Shown here piece after piece: positions 19,617 to 29,471 of a DNA stretch of 64,000 bases. The notes under the pieces are model-generated. The model made no database searches. It worked only from the letters and a program-made list of their open reading frames with translations, and was not told where the DNA came from. The DNA comes from Chitinophagaceae bacterium (lineage in GTDB: Bacteria; Bacteroidota; Bacteroidia; Chitinophagales; Chitinophagaceae): contig JADKIE010000004.1 in the NCBI GenBank assembly GCA_016721385.1, forward strand, positions 124,001 through 188,000. The letters run 5' to 3'. Numbering within the stretch: position 1 is the stretch's first letter; every line of letters starts with the position of its first letter. Made by a program: the position numbers and the translations under genes.

Positions 19617-20906
19617 ATGCAAAGTCCTTATATTTTATACTCCGACGGCGATGGTAATATTTTTGAAGATACATCCTTGTACGTAACCGGCCGCAGCGGT
19701 TGGGATGCAGTACCGGTAGCAACCGAAGATTGGATTGAATTGCCCGATGGCGGAAACCTTTACGAATTGCCCGGACGCAGAGGCATTGGCATAGATGTAC
19801 AAACTGGCCAAATGCGTTTGTGTGAAAAAGGTTGGGCAGTTGCTGCATTTATACCACCTGCACATACCGGTTTTATATATGGCAGCATACGAAACTGCCG
19901 ACGATGCACCAACTCTTCCTTTATTTTGCTATACTGCAGCCGGATGGCTGAATGATAAATTTTATGTACCGGCCGTACGTATTGAGCAAGACATTAGGCA
20001 AGAATGTGTTGGCTACAATGATGAACTAATAGAACAAGGCGCAAGTAAACTTTTGAAAAATTACCCAAACAACCGTTTGGTAAAGCACCTGATGGAAAAT
20101 TGTTGCATGACGTATACTTGTCCTGCAGCCCGAAATTTTGCTTTGGGCAGATGGGAGTGCCCTGTGCCATCATCGCCTGCATGTAATGCCAATTGTATTG
20201 GCTGCATAAGTTTTCAGCCACAGGAAGAAACCATTGTAAGTACACAAGACAGACTAACTTTTAAACCAACTGCCGAAGAAATTGTAGAATTTACCGTACC
20301 ACATTTAGAAACTGCACCATTTCCATTAATTAGCTTTGGACAAGGATGCGAAGGCGAGCCACTATTAATGTGGGAAACCATTAGAGATGCCATTGTAGAA
20401 ATACGTAAGCATACCAATAAAGGAAGCATAAATATTAATACCAATGGCAGTAAGCCCGATGCCGTAAAAGCTTATGCGAAGCTGGTTTAAATAGCATGAG
20501 AGTAAGCATTAACAGCGCAAGAGAAAGTATATACACTCCGTATTATCGGCCCAATAATTATGTATTTGCCGATTTAATTGAAAGCCTTAAAATAGTACGC
20601 AGTTACGGCGGTTGGACAAGCCTTAACTATTTTGTTTTTCCAGGAATGACGGATAGCGTGGAAGAATACGAAGCCTTACGCAGCTTAATTAGAGAAACTG
20701 ATTTGTGCATGATACAATGGCGTAATTTTAATATAGACCCCGATTGGTATTTGGGTAAAATTGGCGTAACCGAAACAGGCGATTTTATTGGTGTAAAACA
20801 AATGCTATCTTTAATTAAAGAAGAATTTCCCAATTTAAAATTTGGTTATTTTAACCCAAGTATGGAAAGAATAAAAGGAAATTTTGAGGAAGATTTTGCA
20901 CATTAG
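19617..20906 (+). CDS. Radical SAM protein of unclear family, two frameshifts
   Basis: About 430 residues after adding one base at the TTTT of 19871-19874 and one near 20476. An N-terminal domain of about 185 residues (start MQSPYILYSDGDGNIFED) has no family I recognise. It is followed by the iron-sulfur motif PACNANCIGC (CX3CX2C) and a radical SAM barrel with LISFGQGCEGEPLL, ININTNGS and MRVSINSARE. Several further cysteines (CCMTYTC) precede the motif. It would cleave S-adenosylmethionine to start a radical reaction on an unknown substrate. It has no helpful neighbours. Confidence 0.75.
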
Positions 20907-20948
20907 TTTACAAAATTAAAAGTACTTTTAAAATATAATCGTACATCT

Positions 20949-21473
20949 ATGGCGCCTGAAATTAAATATCATACAGCAGCAAGAAGAATTATTGCTGCTA
21001 TTATCGATGGGCTTGTACTTCTTCCCTTAGGATTAACTGGTGATTTATTTAGGAAAGGTGTATTTCATATTGATATAGTCTCATATGATTTGTGGGATTT
21101 ACTTTTTGGATTTACAGGTATTATTTATTCAATATTCTTTCATTACTATTATGGGCGAACAGTAGGTAAAGCATTAGTTGGCTTAAAAAGTTTTGGATGT
21201 TACTGAATCAAGAAGATTGACATTGTTTGAATCATTCAAAAGAGATTTAATGTCAATTATAGTACAGGTATTTTTATTAGCTTATTACTTTTTTGAGCAG
21301 CAACAGATGGAGAAGGAAATTTTAATTTCAACTTAGGGATGAATAGCTCAGATTTTATTGAATATTCATATATAATATGGGTAATTGTTGAATTGATAAC
21401 GATGCTCACAAATCAAAAACGTAGAGCCGTTCATGATTATTTAGCTAATTCGGTTGTGGTAGTTTATAACTAA
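20949..21473 (+). CDS. RDD-family membrane protein, two frameshifts
   Basis: About 175 residues when rebuilt. The N-terminus (AARRIIAAIIDGLVLLPLGL) carries the R-D signature of RDD proteins, a second helix contains GIIYSIFFHYYYGRTVGKALVGL, and the C-terminus NQKRRAVHDYLANSVVVVYN is the typical final RDD segment. Breaks are in the A run at 21187-21191 and near 21300. Function of the family is largely unknown (some are Na+/H+ antiporters). Confidence 0.7.
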
Positions 21474-21489
21474 AATGATTGATGTTTTA

Positions 21490-23043
21490 CTATCTGTACT
21501 CCCCAAAAACCTTCCTCAACTCATCCGCAATTTCGCCTAAAGTGCAAAAGTTTTCAACCGCTTCAACTACGGCGGGCATAAGGTTTTGGGTAGATAAGGC
21601 TATTTTATTTATGTTACTTAAACATGCCATTGCTTTTGCATTATCTCGTTTTGCTTTTAATGTATTTATTTTTTCAATTTGTATTTGTTGTATGCTGTCA
21701 TCAATTTTAAAAACAGGTGTTGTGTTTTTTTCATCTACCTCAAATTTATTAACGCCAACAATTATTTTTTCGCCTGTTTCAATTTTTCGTTGGTAATCAT
21801 AAGCACTACGGGCAATTTCATCTTGCATAAAACCAGCTTCAATGGCTGCAACGCTACCGCCCATTATGTCAATTTTTTCTATAAGTTTCCATGCTTCGGC
21901 TTCTACTTCATTTGTTAACGCTTCTACAAAATAGCTGCCTGCCAGCGGATCAACCGTATCTGTTACACCGCTTTCAAAAGCAACAATTTGTTGTGTGCGT
22001 AAGGCAATTCTGGCAGCATCTTGCGTTGGTAAACTAAGTGCTTCATCAAATCCATTGGTATGTAAGCTTTGTGTGCCGCCTAAAACTGCGGCCAACGTTT
22101 GTAAGGTTACACGGCTAATATTATTTTGAGGTTGCTGTGCGGTAAGTGTACTGCCGCCGGTTTGTGTATGAAAGCGTAGCATCATGGCCTTAGGGTCGGT
22201 TGCCCCTAAATCTTTTTCATAATAGTTGCCCACATTTTTCGGGCAGCTCTAAACTTAGCTACTTCTTCAAACAAATTGTTGTGCGAATTAAAGAAGAAGG
22301 AGAGGCGTTTGCCAAAAACATTAATATCAACCCTTTTTCCAAAGCCGCTTTCACGTATGCTTTCCCGTTACTTAATGTAAAAGCAATTTCCTGTACAGCT
22401 GTGCTACCTGCTTCTCTTATATGGTAACCCGATATGGAAATGGTATTCCATTTTGGAACCTCTTTGCTGCACCACTCAAAAATATCGGTAATAATACGCA
22501 TGCTTGCTTTTGGCGGATAAATATAAGTGCCTCTGGCAGCGTATTCTTTTAAAATATCGTTTTGTATTGTGCCGCTAATCTTTTTTAAATCGGCACCTTG
22601 CTTTTTTGCCAGCGCTACATAAAAGGCTAGCAAAATAAAACCACTTGCATTTATTGTCATGGAGGTAGAAACATCTTCTAACTTAATGCCTGCAAAAAGT
22701 GTTTCAATATCTTCCAGGCTATCAATGGCAACGCCCACTTTACCTACTTCGCCATCGGCAAGCGGATGGTTGCTGTCGTAGCCTATTTGTGTAGGCAAAT
22801 CAAACGCAACACTTAAGCCGCTTACACCTTGCGATAATAAATAATGGTATCGTTTATTACTTTCCTCGGCTGTTGAAAAACCTGCATACTGACGCATGGT
22901 CCACATTTTACCTCGGTACATATCGGATTGTACGCCTCTGGTAAAAGGAATTCGCCTGGTTTTTCGGTGCATGGCACAGGCTCAGTATATAATTCTTTTA
23001 CTTCAATTCCGGAATCGGTAAAAATCTTTTTTTTGTTTCCCAT
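21490..23043 (-). CDS. Acyl-CoA mutase large subunit (methylmalonyl-CoA mutase family), three frameshifts
   Basis: About 518 residues after adding bases near 22949, 22331 and in the T run 22211-22215. The TIM-barrel substrate domain is visible from MYRGKMWTMRQYAGFSTAEE through LSVAFDLPTQIGYDSNHP, SISGYHIREAGSTA and AQQPQNNISRVTLQTLAAVL. The C-terminal B12 domain is absent, so a separate small subunit is needed, as in two-component mutases. RQYAGFS and SMRII keep the Tyr and Arg that in methylmalonyl-CoA mutase contact the carboxylate, while TQIGYD resembles isobutyryl-type mutases. Specificity is therefore open. Confidence 0.85.
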
Positions 23044-23061
23044 TTGTAAAGATGTAGTAGG

Positions 23062-23580
23062 TTAAAGAATTTTCTTTGCTTCAAATCGTAAAGCATCTAA
23101 AACAATTGTGCTCAACTCTGCATTGCTGGTTGCTGTATATTCCAGCAGGCGTTTACTTAATTCAATACCGTTTGCCTGCGATGGTAATGCGGCAGCCAAT
23201 TGATTAATTATATAAATGTTTTGATCTTTTAAATTGGTGATGGCTTTCCACATATCACCACTCATATATATTTGCTGGCTTACATTATACTCGTACTCCG
23301 ATTTTATTTCATGCTGTAAAGCTAATTGCAAATCAACCACATTTAAGCCATTCGTTGGCGTACGGGAAACTAAGTTTTTTAAAGATGCTCTTTCGGCAAA
23401 CAAAGTAAGCCTTTCGTAAGCTTGTAGTTTTAGTTTAATAGTTTCGTTGTTTATGCCTAATCTTTCCTTTATTTCATCCTTCATCCCTTTAAATTCGGCT
23501 AAAAGCCAGGCAATGGCAATAAAGAATAGGAATAAGGCACCAAAAAGTATGTTTTGTACTGCTTGCTCAGATAAATTCAT
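23062..23580 (-). CDS. Single-span membrane protein (DUF7935-like)
   Basis: 172 residues. One N-terminal transmembrane helix (about 11-28, ILFGALFLFFIAIAWLLAEF) is followed by a soluble helical domain with KLKLQAYERLTLFAERASL and LVSRTPTNGLNVVDLQLAL. This resembles a widespread uncharacterised Bacteroidota family. It lies 18 bp upstream of the acyl-CoA mutase gene on the same strand, so the two are probably co-transcribed. Confidence 0.7.
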   Translation of the reverse strand: MNLSEQAVQNILFGALFLFFIAIAWLLAEFKGMKDEIKERLGINNETIKLKLQAYERLTLFAERASLKNLVSRTPTNGLNVVDLQLALQHEIKSEYEYNVSQQIYMSGDMWKAITNLKDQNIYIINQLAAALPSQANGIELSKRLLEYTATSNAELSTIVLDALRFEAKKIL

Positions 23581-23745
23581 AATAAAGAAAATGTTTGATA
23601 CAAAATTAGTGGATTATGGTGGATAGTGGATGCCGGATACAGGATACTGAATGTTAACTGATATTTTTTTGATAATCTATTAGACAATATGAAAAAGGAT
23701 AATAATAAAATTCCAATTTCGAAAATAGAGTGATGTAATATTATC

Positions 23746-23753
23746 TAATTTTG
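23746..23753 (+). promoter_or_regulatory. -7 promoter element for the Fe-S carrier gene
   Basis: TAATTTTG matches TAnnTTTG 17 bases upstream of the ATG. The -33 region has TTTCG rather than a good TTG. Confidence 0.45.
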
Positions 23754-23770
23754 TATAAAGATTTTATAAC

Positions 23771-24115
23771 ATGGAAACAAGCACAAAAATACCAGTAACA
23801 TTAACCACTGGCGCCATTACAGAAATTAAGCGATTAATGCAGGAAGATGGATTTGATAATACGCAATACCTACGTGTAGGAGTTAAGGGAGGCGGCTGTA
23901 GTGGTATGACGTATGTTTTGGGTTTTGATGCAGCAACTGAAAAGGATGAAAAGTTTGAGATTGACGGTATTCCATGTGTAATGGAAAAATCGCATGGTAT
24001 ATATTTAACAGGAATGGAGGTAGATTGGCAAGGCGGTTTAAACAGCCGTGGGTTTACTTTTAGTAACCCTAATGCAAGCAAAACCTGTGGTTGTGGAACC
24101 AGTTTTGCAGTTTAA
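23771..24115 (+). CDS. Iron-sulfur cluster assembly/insertion protein, IscA/ErpA/SufA type
   Basis: 114 residues, full length. The three conserved cysteines are present: GGCSGMTY near residue 40 and the C-terminal CGCGTSF near 108-114. It accepts an Fe-S cluster and delivers it to apoproteins in the cytoplasm. Isolated plus-strand gene between divergent and convergent neighbours. Which A-type subgroup it belongs to is not decided by sequence alone. Confidence 0.92.
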   Translation: METSTKIPVTLTTGAITEIKRLMQEDGFDNTQYLRVGVKGGGCSGMTYVLGFDAATEKDEKFEIDGIPCVMEKSHGIYLTGMEVDWQGGLNSRGFTFSNPNASKTCGCGTSFAV

Positions 24116-24148
24116 CAAAATACATATTTCTACAATATCCAGACTTAA

Positions 24149-25245
24149 TTAAACATTAAACCTAAAGTGCATTATATCTCCATCTTGCACTAAATATTCT
24201 TTTCCTTCAATACGTAATTTGCCGCTTTCTCTGCAAGCAGCTTCGCTTTTTAGTTCTACAAAATCGTTGTAAGCAATAACTTCTGCTTTAATAAACCCTT
24301 TTTCAAAATCGGTATGTATAACGCTGGCTGCTTGTGGCGCTTTCCAGCCTTTATGTATCGTCCAGGCTCTTACTTCTTGCACACCTACGGTAAAATAGGT
24401 AGATAAATTAAGTAGTTTGTAAGTAGAATGAATAAGCCTGTCTAAAGCAGGTTCGGTCATTTTGTATTCTTCCATAAACATGGCTTTATCTTCCGGATTT
24501 TCAAACTCGGCAATTTGGGCCTCAATAGCGTTGGTCATTATTATAACTTCATTGCCTTCGTTTTTACAGCTTCAATTAAAGCATCAGAATATTTGTTACC
24601 GGTGTGCATGCTGGCTTCATCTACATTGGCAACGTATAAAATATGTTTGTCGGTAAGCAGGCACAAATCGGCAATGGCTAATTTTTCTTCTTTAGATAAT
24701 CCGAGTGTAATAATATTTTTTCCTTGGTCTAAATGATTTTTACATCTAACCAGTATCTCTAATTCCGCTTTTAATTTTGCATCGGTCTTAGCTAACTTTT
24801 CGGTACGTTGCATTTTCTTCTCTACACTTTCCAAATCTTTAAGCTGCAATTCGGTTTCAATAATTTCCTTATCGCTTACCGGATTTATCGGTCCTTCATC
24901 TCTTAAAATATTATCATCTTCAAAACAACGGATTACATGAATAATAGCATCAACCTCCCTGATATTCGCTAAAAATTTATTGCCCAAACCTTCGCCTTTG
25001 CTGGCGCCACGTACTAAACCGGCAATATCTACAATTTCAATTTGTGTAGGCACAACTCTGTTTGGTTTAGCTAAAGCTTCCAACACATTTAAGCGTTCAT
25101 CCGGCACATTTACAAGGCCTACATTTGGCTCTATTGTACAAAAACGATAATTACTTGCCTGCGCTTTAGCACTATTGCTAACTGCGTTAAAAAGGGTTGA
25201 TTTGCCAACGTTTGGAAGTCCTACTATACCTGCTTGAAGAGCCAT
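24149..25245 (-). CDS. ychF: Redox-regulated ATPase/GTPase YchF, one frameshift
   Basis: About 365 residues when one base is added to the TTTTT run at 24560-24564, joining VKN to EGNEVIIMTNAIEAQI. The P-loop GLPNVGKST is at 9-17, the G2/G3 region includes IVDIAGLVRGASKGEGLGN, and YVANVDE stands where NKxD usually lies (YchF prefers ATP). The C-terminal TGS domain ends FVELKSEAACRESGKLRIEG and YLVQDGDIMHFRFNV. It is an Obg-family translation-associated protein. Confidence 0.93.
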
Positions 25246-25437
25246 TAGTGATAATTAAAAAGTATGAACGAAAAATTAAAAATGTTGGCAAAGGTAGCGG
25301 ATAATTAATAATTAATTTATGTGTGTGTAAAAAGAGCTTTACAAAAGGTTGGTAACCTTTTTATTAAATTGCCCGATCGATATAATTTATGTTTTTCAAT
25401 TATTAATTATTAATTTTCAATTCTTAATTACTTTATT

Positions 25438-26977
25438 ATGGCGTTAAGCAGAATTTGGAGTGCATTTATTATAGTTGCCTTATTGGTAGCCAGTTATCAT
25501 TTTCTTTTTAACAGTAACAGGGATGATGTTTTTGGCAGAATGGTTACAGGCACAAGTAAAGATGAGTATAAGTATGTTGCAATTGGTGATAGCGCCACAG
25601 TAGCTGCTATAGATAAAGAAATGAAAGAATATGGCTACACATTACAAAAAAATGCTGATAAGGAAACAAAATATATTGTAAGTACAAACATTGTGTCTGA
25701 TACGGTTTTGCGATTGCAGACAAACTTTACAACTGCAAGAGCAGTTACGTTTAGTTATTTGCAAGGCCGAAAACAAAAAATGATGGATGGAGTAATTGCC
25801 ACTTGCACCACGGCAGTTAATATTTGTATTGGTTTAATTGGTATTATGGCACTATTTATGGGTTTTATGAGCATAGCCGAAAAAGCAGGAGGGATAAGTT
25901 TTTTATCGAAAATTGTAGGGCCATTTTTCTCTAAACTATTTCCAGAAATACCTAAAGGACATCCGCACACGGCCATATAATGATGAACTTTAGTGCCAAT
26001 ATGCTTGGCCTAGATAATGCTGCAACACCTTTTGGAATAAAAGCTATGGAAAGCCTGCAAGAGCTTAACCCGGATAAGGCTAAAGCCAGCAACGCACAAA
26101 TAATGTTTTTGTGTTTGCATGCCGCAGGCTTAGCGTTAATACCAACATCGGTAATTGCTGTAAGAGCAGCTACTGTTGGTATAAATGGTGCAAAAGCTGC
26201 TAATCCTACCGACATTTTTCTGCCATGTTTGGTGGCCACATTTGTAGCAACATTGGCAGCGTTATTAATTGTTTCTTTTAAGCAAAAAATTAAAATTTTT
26301 CAGCCGGTTATTATTGCATGGATAGTTGGTATTTCGGCTATTATTGCTTTATTGGTTTGGTTTGTAAGTTCATTAAGCACTGTAGGACTTAATATTTTTA
26401 GTGAGCAATTAAGTACAGGAATTATTTTACTAATTTTCTTTTTAATTGTTATAGGAGGGTTATATAAAAGATCAATGTGTTTGATGCATTTATTGAAGGT
26501 GCAAAAGGAGGGTTTGAAACAGCTATTAAAATTATTCCTTATTTGGTTGGCATGTTAGTGGCCATATCGTTGTTAAGAACCAGTGGCACATTTGATGTAA
26601 TTATTGATGGCATAAAATATTTGTTTGCAGCCATTGGTGCCGACACTAAATTTGTAGATGGCTTGCCAACCGCACTCATAAAACCAATGAGTGGGAGCGG
26701 AGCAAGAGGTATGATGGTAGATACCATGAGAACATTTGGCCCGGATAGCTTTGCAGGTAGATTAGCTTGTATTTTGCAGGGGAGCAGTGATACCACTTTT
26801 TATGTTGTAGCTGTTTATTTTGGAGCAGTAGCGGTAAAAAATACTCGTTACACCATAGGCGCAATGTTGCTGGCCGATTTGGTGGGTATTATTACAAGCA
26901 TTGGTTTGTGTTATTTGTTTTTGGATAGGAGTTTAACTATAATAAAAATGCCGCATTTCTTGGATGCGGCATTTTAG
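25438..26977 (+). CDS. Fused SpmA/SpmB nucleoside-recognition membrane protein, two frameshifts
   Basis: About 512 residues in three frames. The first part is a signal/anchor helix, a soluble insert of about 90 residues, then the SpmA gate domain with VIATCTTAVNICIGLIG. The conserved MMNFSANMLGLDNAATPFG follows a break near 25970. After a second break near 26470, the SpmB part runs from AFIEGAKGGFETAIKIIPYL to MSGSGARGMMVDTM and GSSDTTFYVVAVYFGAV. Spm proteins are linked to spore-core dehydration in Firmicutes; in a non-sporulating Bacteroidota a transport or nucleoside-related role is only a guess. A TAATG join at 25978-25982 could also mean two coupled genes, but it splits a conserved domain. 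Confidence 0.8.
26945..26975. terminator. Terminator overlapping the SpmA/B stop codon
   Basis: A perfect 12-bp stem AAAATGCCGCAT / ATGCGGCATTTT with a 7-nt loop and T tract on both strands. It encodes the last residues of the SpmA/B protein (KMPHFLDAAF) and precedes the converging DUF4397 gene, so it can serve both transcripts. Confidence 0.82.
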
Positions 26978-26991
26978 TGTAATAATATTTT

Positions 26992-27759
26992 TTATTTATT
27001 CAATAAAAACGAAACATAGGGTTTTGTTGCGGTTGCAGTTTGGCCTTTATAGCCTAATGCAAATACCGTGTATACTCTGTTTCTTAATGATGTGTTTGTA
27101 CTTGAATAAGTTGCTAATGCTGTACTGGTTGGTAAAGTTCCTGTTTCTCTTATAGCCCAGGTTTGTGCCGTTGCCGGTACAGGTATATCAAAATAATTGC
27201 TATAACCTAAATAAGGAATACCACTTGATACTAAAGTAGTACCATAATAAAGATCGATACTTGGCACATTTGGCATCATATTGGCAAATCTGTATCTAGA
27301 TGTAGTGTCATTAAAACTAAGATTATCTTCAATTAAAACAGCCTTGGTATTTACACCTGTATCTGTTACATGAGCAGTGTAATGTTTACCACTTGCTAAT
27401 GAAAGACTTGTTGTAAACAACACAATAGAATCGGTATTTGTGTTAAGCTTTGGAATTGCTACAGACAACGCAGTTGCACCGGGCGTTAATTTCAAATAAT
27501 CCGGAAAATTTGATCCATTCGTATTATAACCACCACCAGGGAAAGGAGTTCTTCCTGTAATTAATCCGCTAACCCTTGTACCATTTATAGATAATTGCAC
27601 ATTAGGATTAGCAGGGTAGGCGCTTAAATAGTTGATTTTTAAAAAAGTTGCGTTGGCATCTCCATAATCCAAAATGGCAATAGGCTCGGCCTTTTTATCG
27701 CAGCTGCCAAGGGCAAAAATTAATGCCAGCGTTAATATGTTTAATGATATTTTTTTCAT
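26992..27759 (-). CDS. DUF4397-domain lipoprotein
   Basis: 255 residues. The lipoprotein signal peptide has lipobox ALGSC followed by DKKAEP. The body has the DUF4397 pattern: VQLSINGTRVSG, ALSVAIPKLNTNTDSIV, YTAHVTDTG, RFANMMPNVPSIDLYYG. It lies 24 bp downstream of the SusD-like gene, the third gene of the SusC/SusD operon, and may be an accessory surface binding protein. Function unknown. Confidence 0.82.
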   Translation of the reverse strand: MKKISLNILTLALIFALGSCDKKAEPIAILDYGDANATFLKINYLSAYPANPNVQLSINGTRVSGLITGRTPFPGGGYNTNGSNFPDYLKLTPGATALSVAIPKLNTNTDSIVLFTTSLSLASGKHYTAHVTDTGVNTKAVLIEDNLSFNDTTSRYRFANMMPNVPSIDLYYGTTLVSSGIPYLGYSNYFDIPVPATAQTWAIRETGTLPTSTALATYSSTNTSLRNRVYTVFALGYKGQTATATKPYVSFLLNK

Positions 27760-27783
27760 TTTTGTTGTTTTAAGTTGTAAAAA

Positions 27784-29460
27784 TTAAGGCTGAGAGAACC
27801 ACATTTCTTTTGTATGGTAATCTAACGCAGTAGCGCCAATTCTACCTAATTCTTCAATGTTCCAAACATATTCCGAATTAAATCTTGGCCTTACTCTGTA
27901 AACCATTTTACCGTTATTGTTTATGAATAAGTCTCCACCGCTTGGTTTTACAAAATCAACATATACCTGACGACCTGTACCTGTTTCCTGATCTGAGTAA
28001 TGGTATCTTCTCATGTCCGTCCAGGTTTCCAAAACATCATAACCCCAAAGTGCAATATATTTTTGCAACATTATATGCGATAAAGATAAAGCAGCCGCAG
28101 TAGCAGGCATTACCTTAGGATCTGCCATATATGCTGCTTTCATTGCAGGCGTTATTACTTTAGCAGCAGGTACATTTGTAGCGAATTGTGTTGTTAACAT
28201 ATCAAAATGTTTACTAATGCCATCAGTATAAGCCGCTAAAGCGCCGGGTTTATCACCTTTTCTGTATAATGCTTCTGCTTTAATAAAAGCAATTTCGGTA
28301 GCTGTTACAACAGGAAAGGGAGCTGCATTTCTAAAAATAAAGCGGCAGTTGGCGTCGTTAGATGGAGTAGTATTGCTTACGGAAGGATTTTGGCTTATAC
28401 CCCAAAAACTTTCGCATCTATCTGCAGCAGCAATTACAGTCTGCCCTTTATTCATGTCTACACCCTTAATGGTGCCATTAGTATTACCTCTTAAAATATA
28501 CCAAGCTCTTGGGTCTTGCACACCTGTAAAAAATGTACCTGCTCCGTTCATTAAGTTGGCAATAAAAGTTGATTGGCGCATAGCAGTCTCTGTACCTATA
28601 GATGTGCTACCCAAATTACCTCTAAGTGGTCCCCAAAAATTATTGGTACCACTTACACTTGTACCGGCAAATTTTACCATTGCATTGTCCAAATTGTCGT
28701 TGATAGCTAAGTCGCAGTATTTTACAACCGAATCTGCACTATAGGTGGCTTTGTTCGTTAAATGATGAAAGCTACGAGCCATAATACTATACACAAATTT
28801 TTTCCACTTGGCAACATCTCCACCATAAAAATATTGATCGCCAACAGCCAAGTTTGTTGCAGTACTTTTTCCATCCGTTCTGTTTAATAAATCAATAGAT
28901 TCTCTGCATAATTGACGTACATAATTGTAAACATCTTCTTGTGTATCATACTTAAAAGTTAATTGACCTGTATTAAAGGATTCTTTCAAAATAACTTCAC
29001 CATGGTAATCGGTTAAAGCCAGCCAACTGTATGCAAAAATGGCCTTTCCAACTCCGGCATAGTTCCACTTTTCTTCTTCTTGCCCCCATTTAATCATATT
29101 CATACAGTTTTGACCGATATCAAAATAATGAATTCTCCATAATGATGCTGCGTTGTCGCTAGACCCAGTAGTTCCACCCATTTGGTCGTATTGGCCACCA
29201 GTATTACAAAATGCAAAATTTTGTACATATTTGCCTATAAAACGGTAGTCATTTAATGGGCCGTGGCCGGCACCATTACCTGCCATACAAGATATTAATC
29301 CGGGAAGTATGGTCTCTACAGGAACCCTTACATCCGCATTTGGATTAGCATAGGCATCATCTATTTTTTTATTACAACTCGTAACAAAAACAGCTAATAA
29401 AATTGCTGTAATGGAGAGTGTGCTTATAATTTTTTTCATATTAAATAATATTTTGAACAT
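27784..29460 (-). CDS. SusD/RagB-family nutrient-binding lipoprotein
   Basis: 558 residues from the first ATG, but the signal peptide begins at the internal MKKIISTLS (ATG near 29439), the more likely start. Lipobox FVTSC precedes NKKIDD. The body resembles the SusD-like_2 type with TPR-like helices (AKWKKFVYSIMARSFHHLTN, TEIAFIKAEALYRKGDKPGA) and the C-terminal W-rich segment ending MWFSQP. It sits on the cell surface and captures substrate for the SusC pore encoded 11 bp upstream. No CAZyme is in this operon, so the ligand may be peptide or another nutrient. Confidence 0.88.
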   Translation of the reverse strand: MFKILFNMKKIISTLSITAILLAVFVTSCNKKIDDAYANPNADVRVPVETILPGLISCMAGNGAGHGPLNDYRFIGKYVQNFAFCNTGGQYDQMGGTTGSSDNAASLWRIHYFDIGQNCMNMIKWGQEEEKWNYAGVGKAIFAYSWLALTDYHGEVILKESFNTGQLTFKYDTQEDVYNYVRQLCRESIDLLNRTDGKSTATNLAVGDQYFYGGDVAKWKKFVYSIMARSFHHLTNKATYSADSVVKYCDLAINDNLDNAMVKFAGTSVSGTNNFWGPLRGNLGSTSIGTETAMRQSTFIANLMNGAGTFFTGVQDPRAWYILRGNTNGTIKGVDMNKGQTVIAAADRCESFWGISQNPSVSNTTPSNDANCRFIFRNAAPFPVVTATEIAFIKAEALYRKGDKPGALAAYTDGISKHFDMLTTQFATNVPAAKVITPAMKAAYMADPKVMPATAAALSLSHIMLQKYIALWGYDVLETWTDMRRYHYSDQETGTGRQVYVDFVKPSGGDLFINNNGKMVYRVRPRFNSEYVWNIEELGRIGATALDYHTKEMWFSQP

Positions 29461-29471
29461 AATAATTAAAA

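Noticed and set aside
23590..23660. Short GGAT-rich tandem pattern upstream of the Fe-S carrier gene
   Set aside because: The units (GGATTAT, GGATAGT, GGATGCC, GGATACA, GGATACT) are irregular and too short to call a repeat array or a regulatory site.
25290..25435. AT-rich spacer with AATTATTAATT-like inverted blocks before SpmA/B
   Set aside because: The blocks pair in many registers because the DNA is nearly all A and T. I cannot separate a real structure from composition.
25978..25982. Programmed frameshift or coupled SpmA and SpmB genes at the TAATG overlap
   Set aside because: The junction splits the conserved gate-domain motif MMNFSANMLGLDNAA from its upstream half, and the window is full of unrelated homopolymer breaks. 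A single broken gene is simpler.
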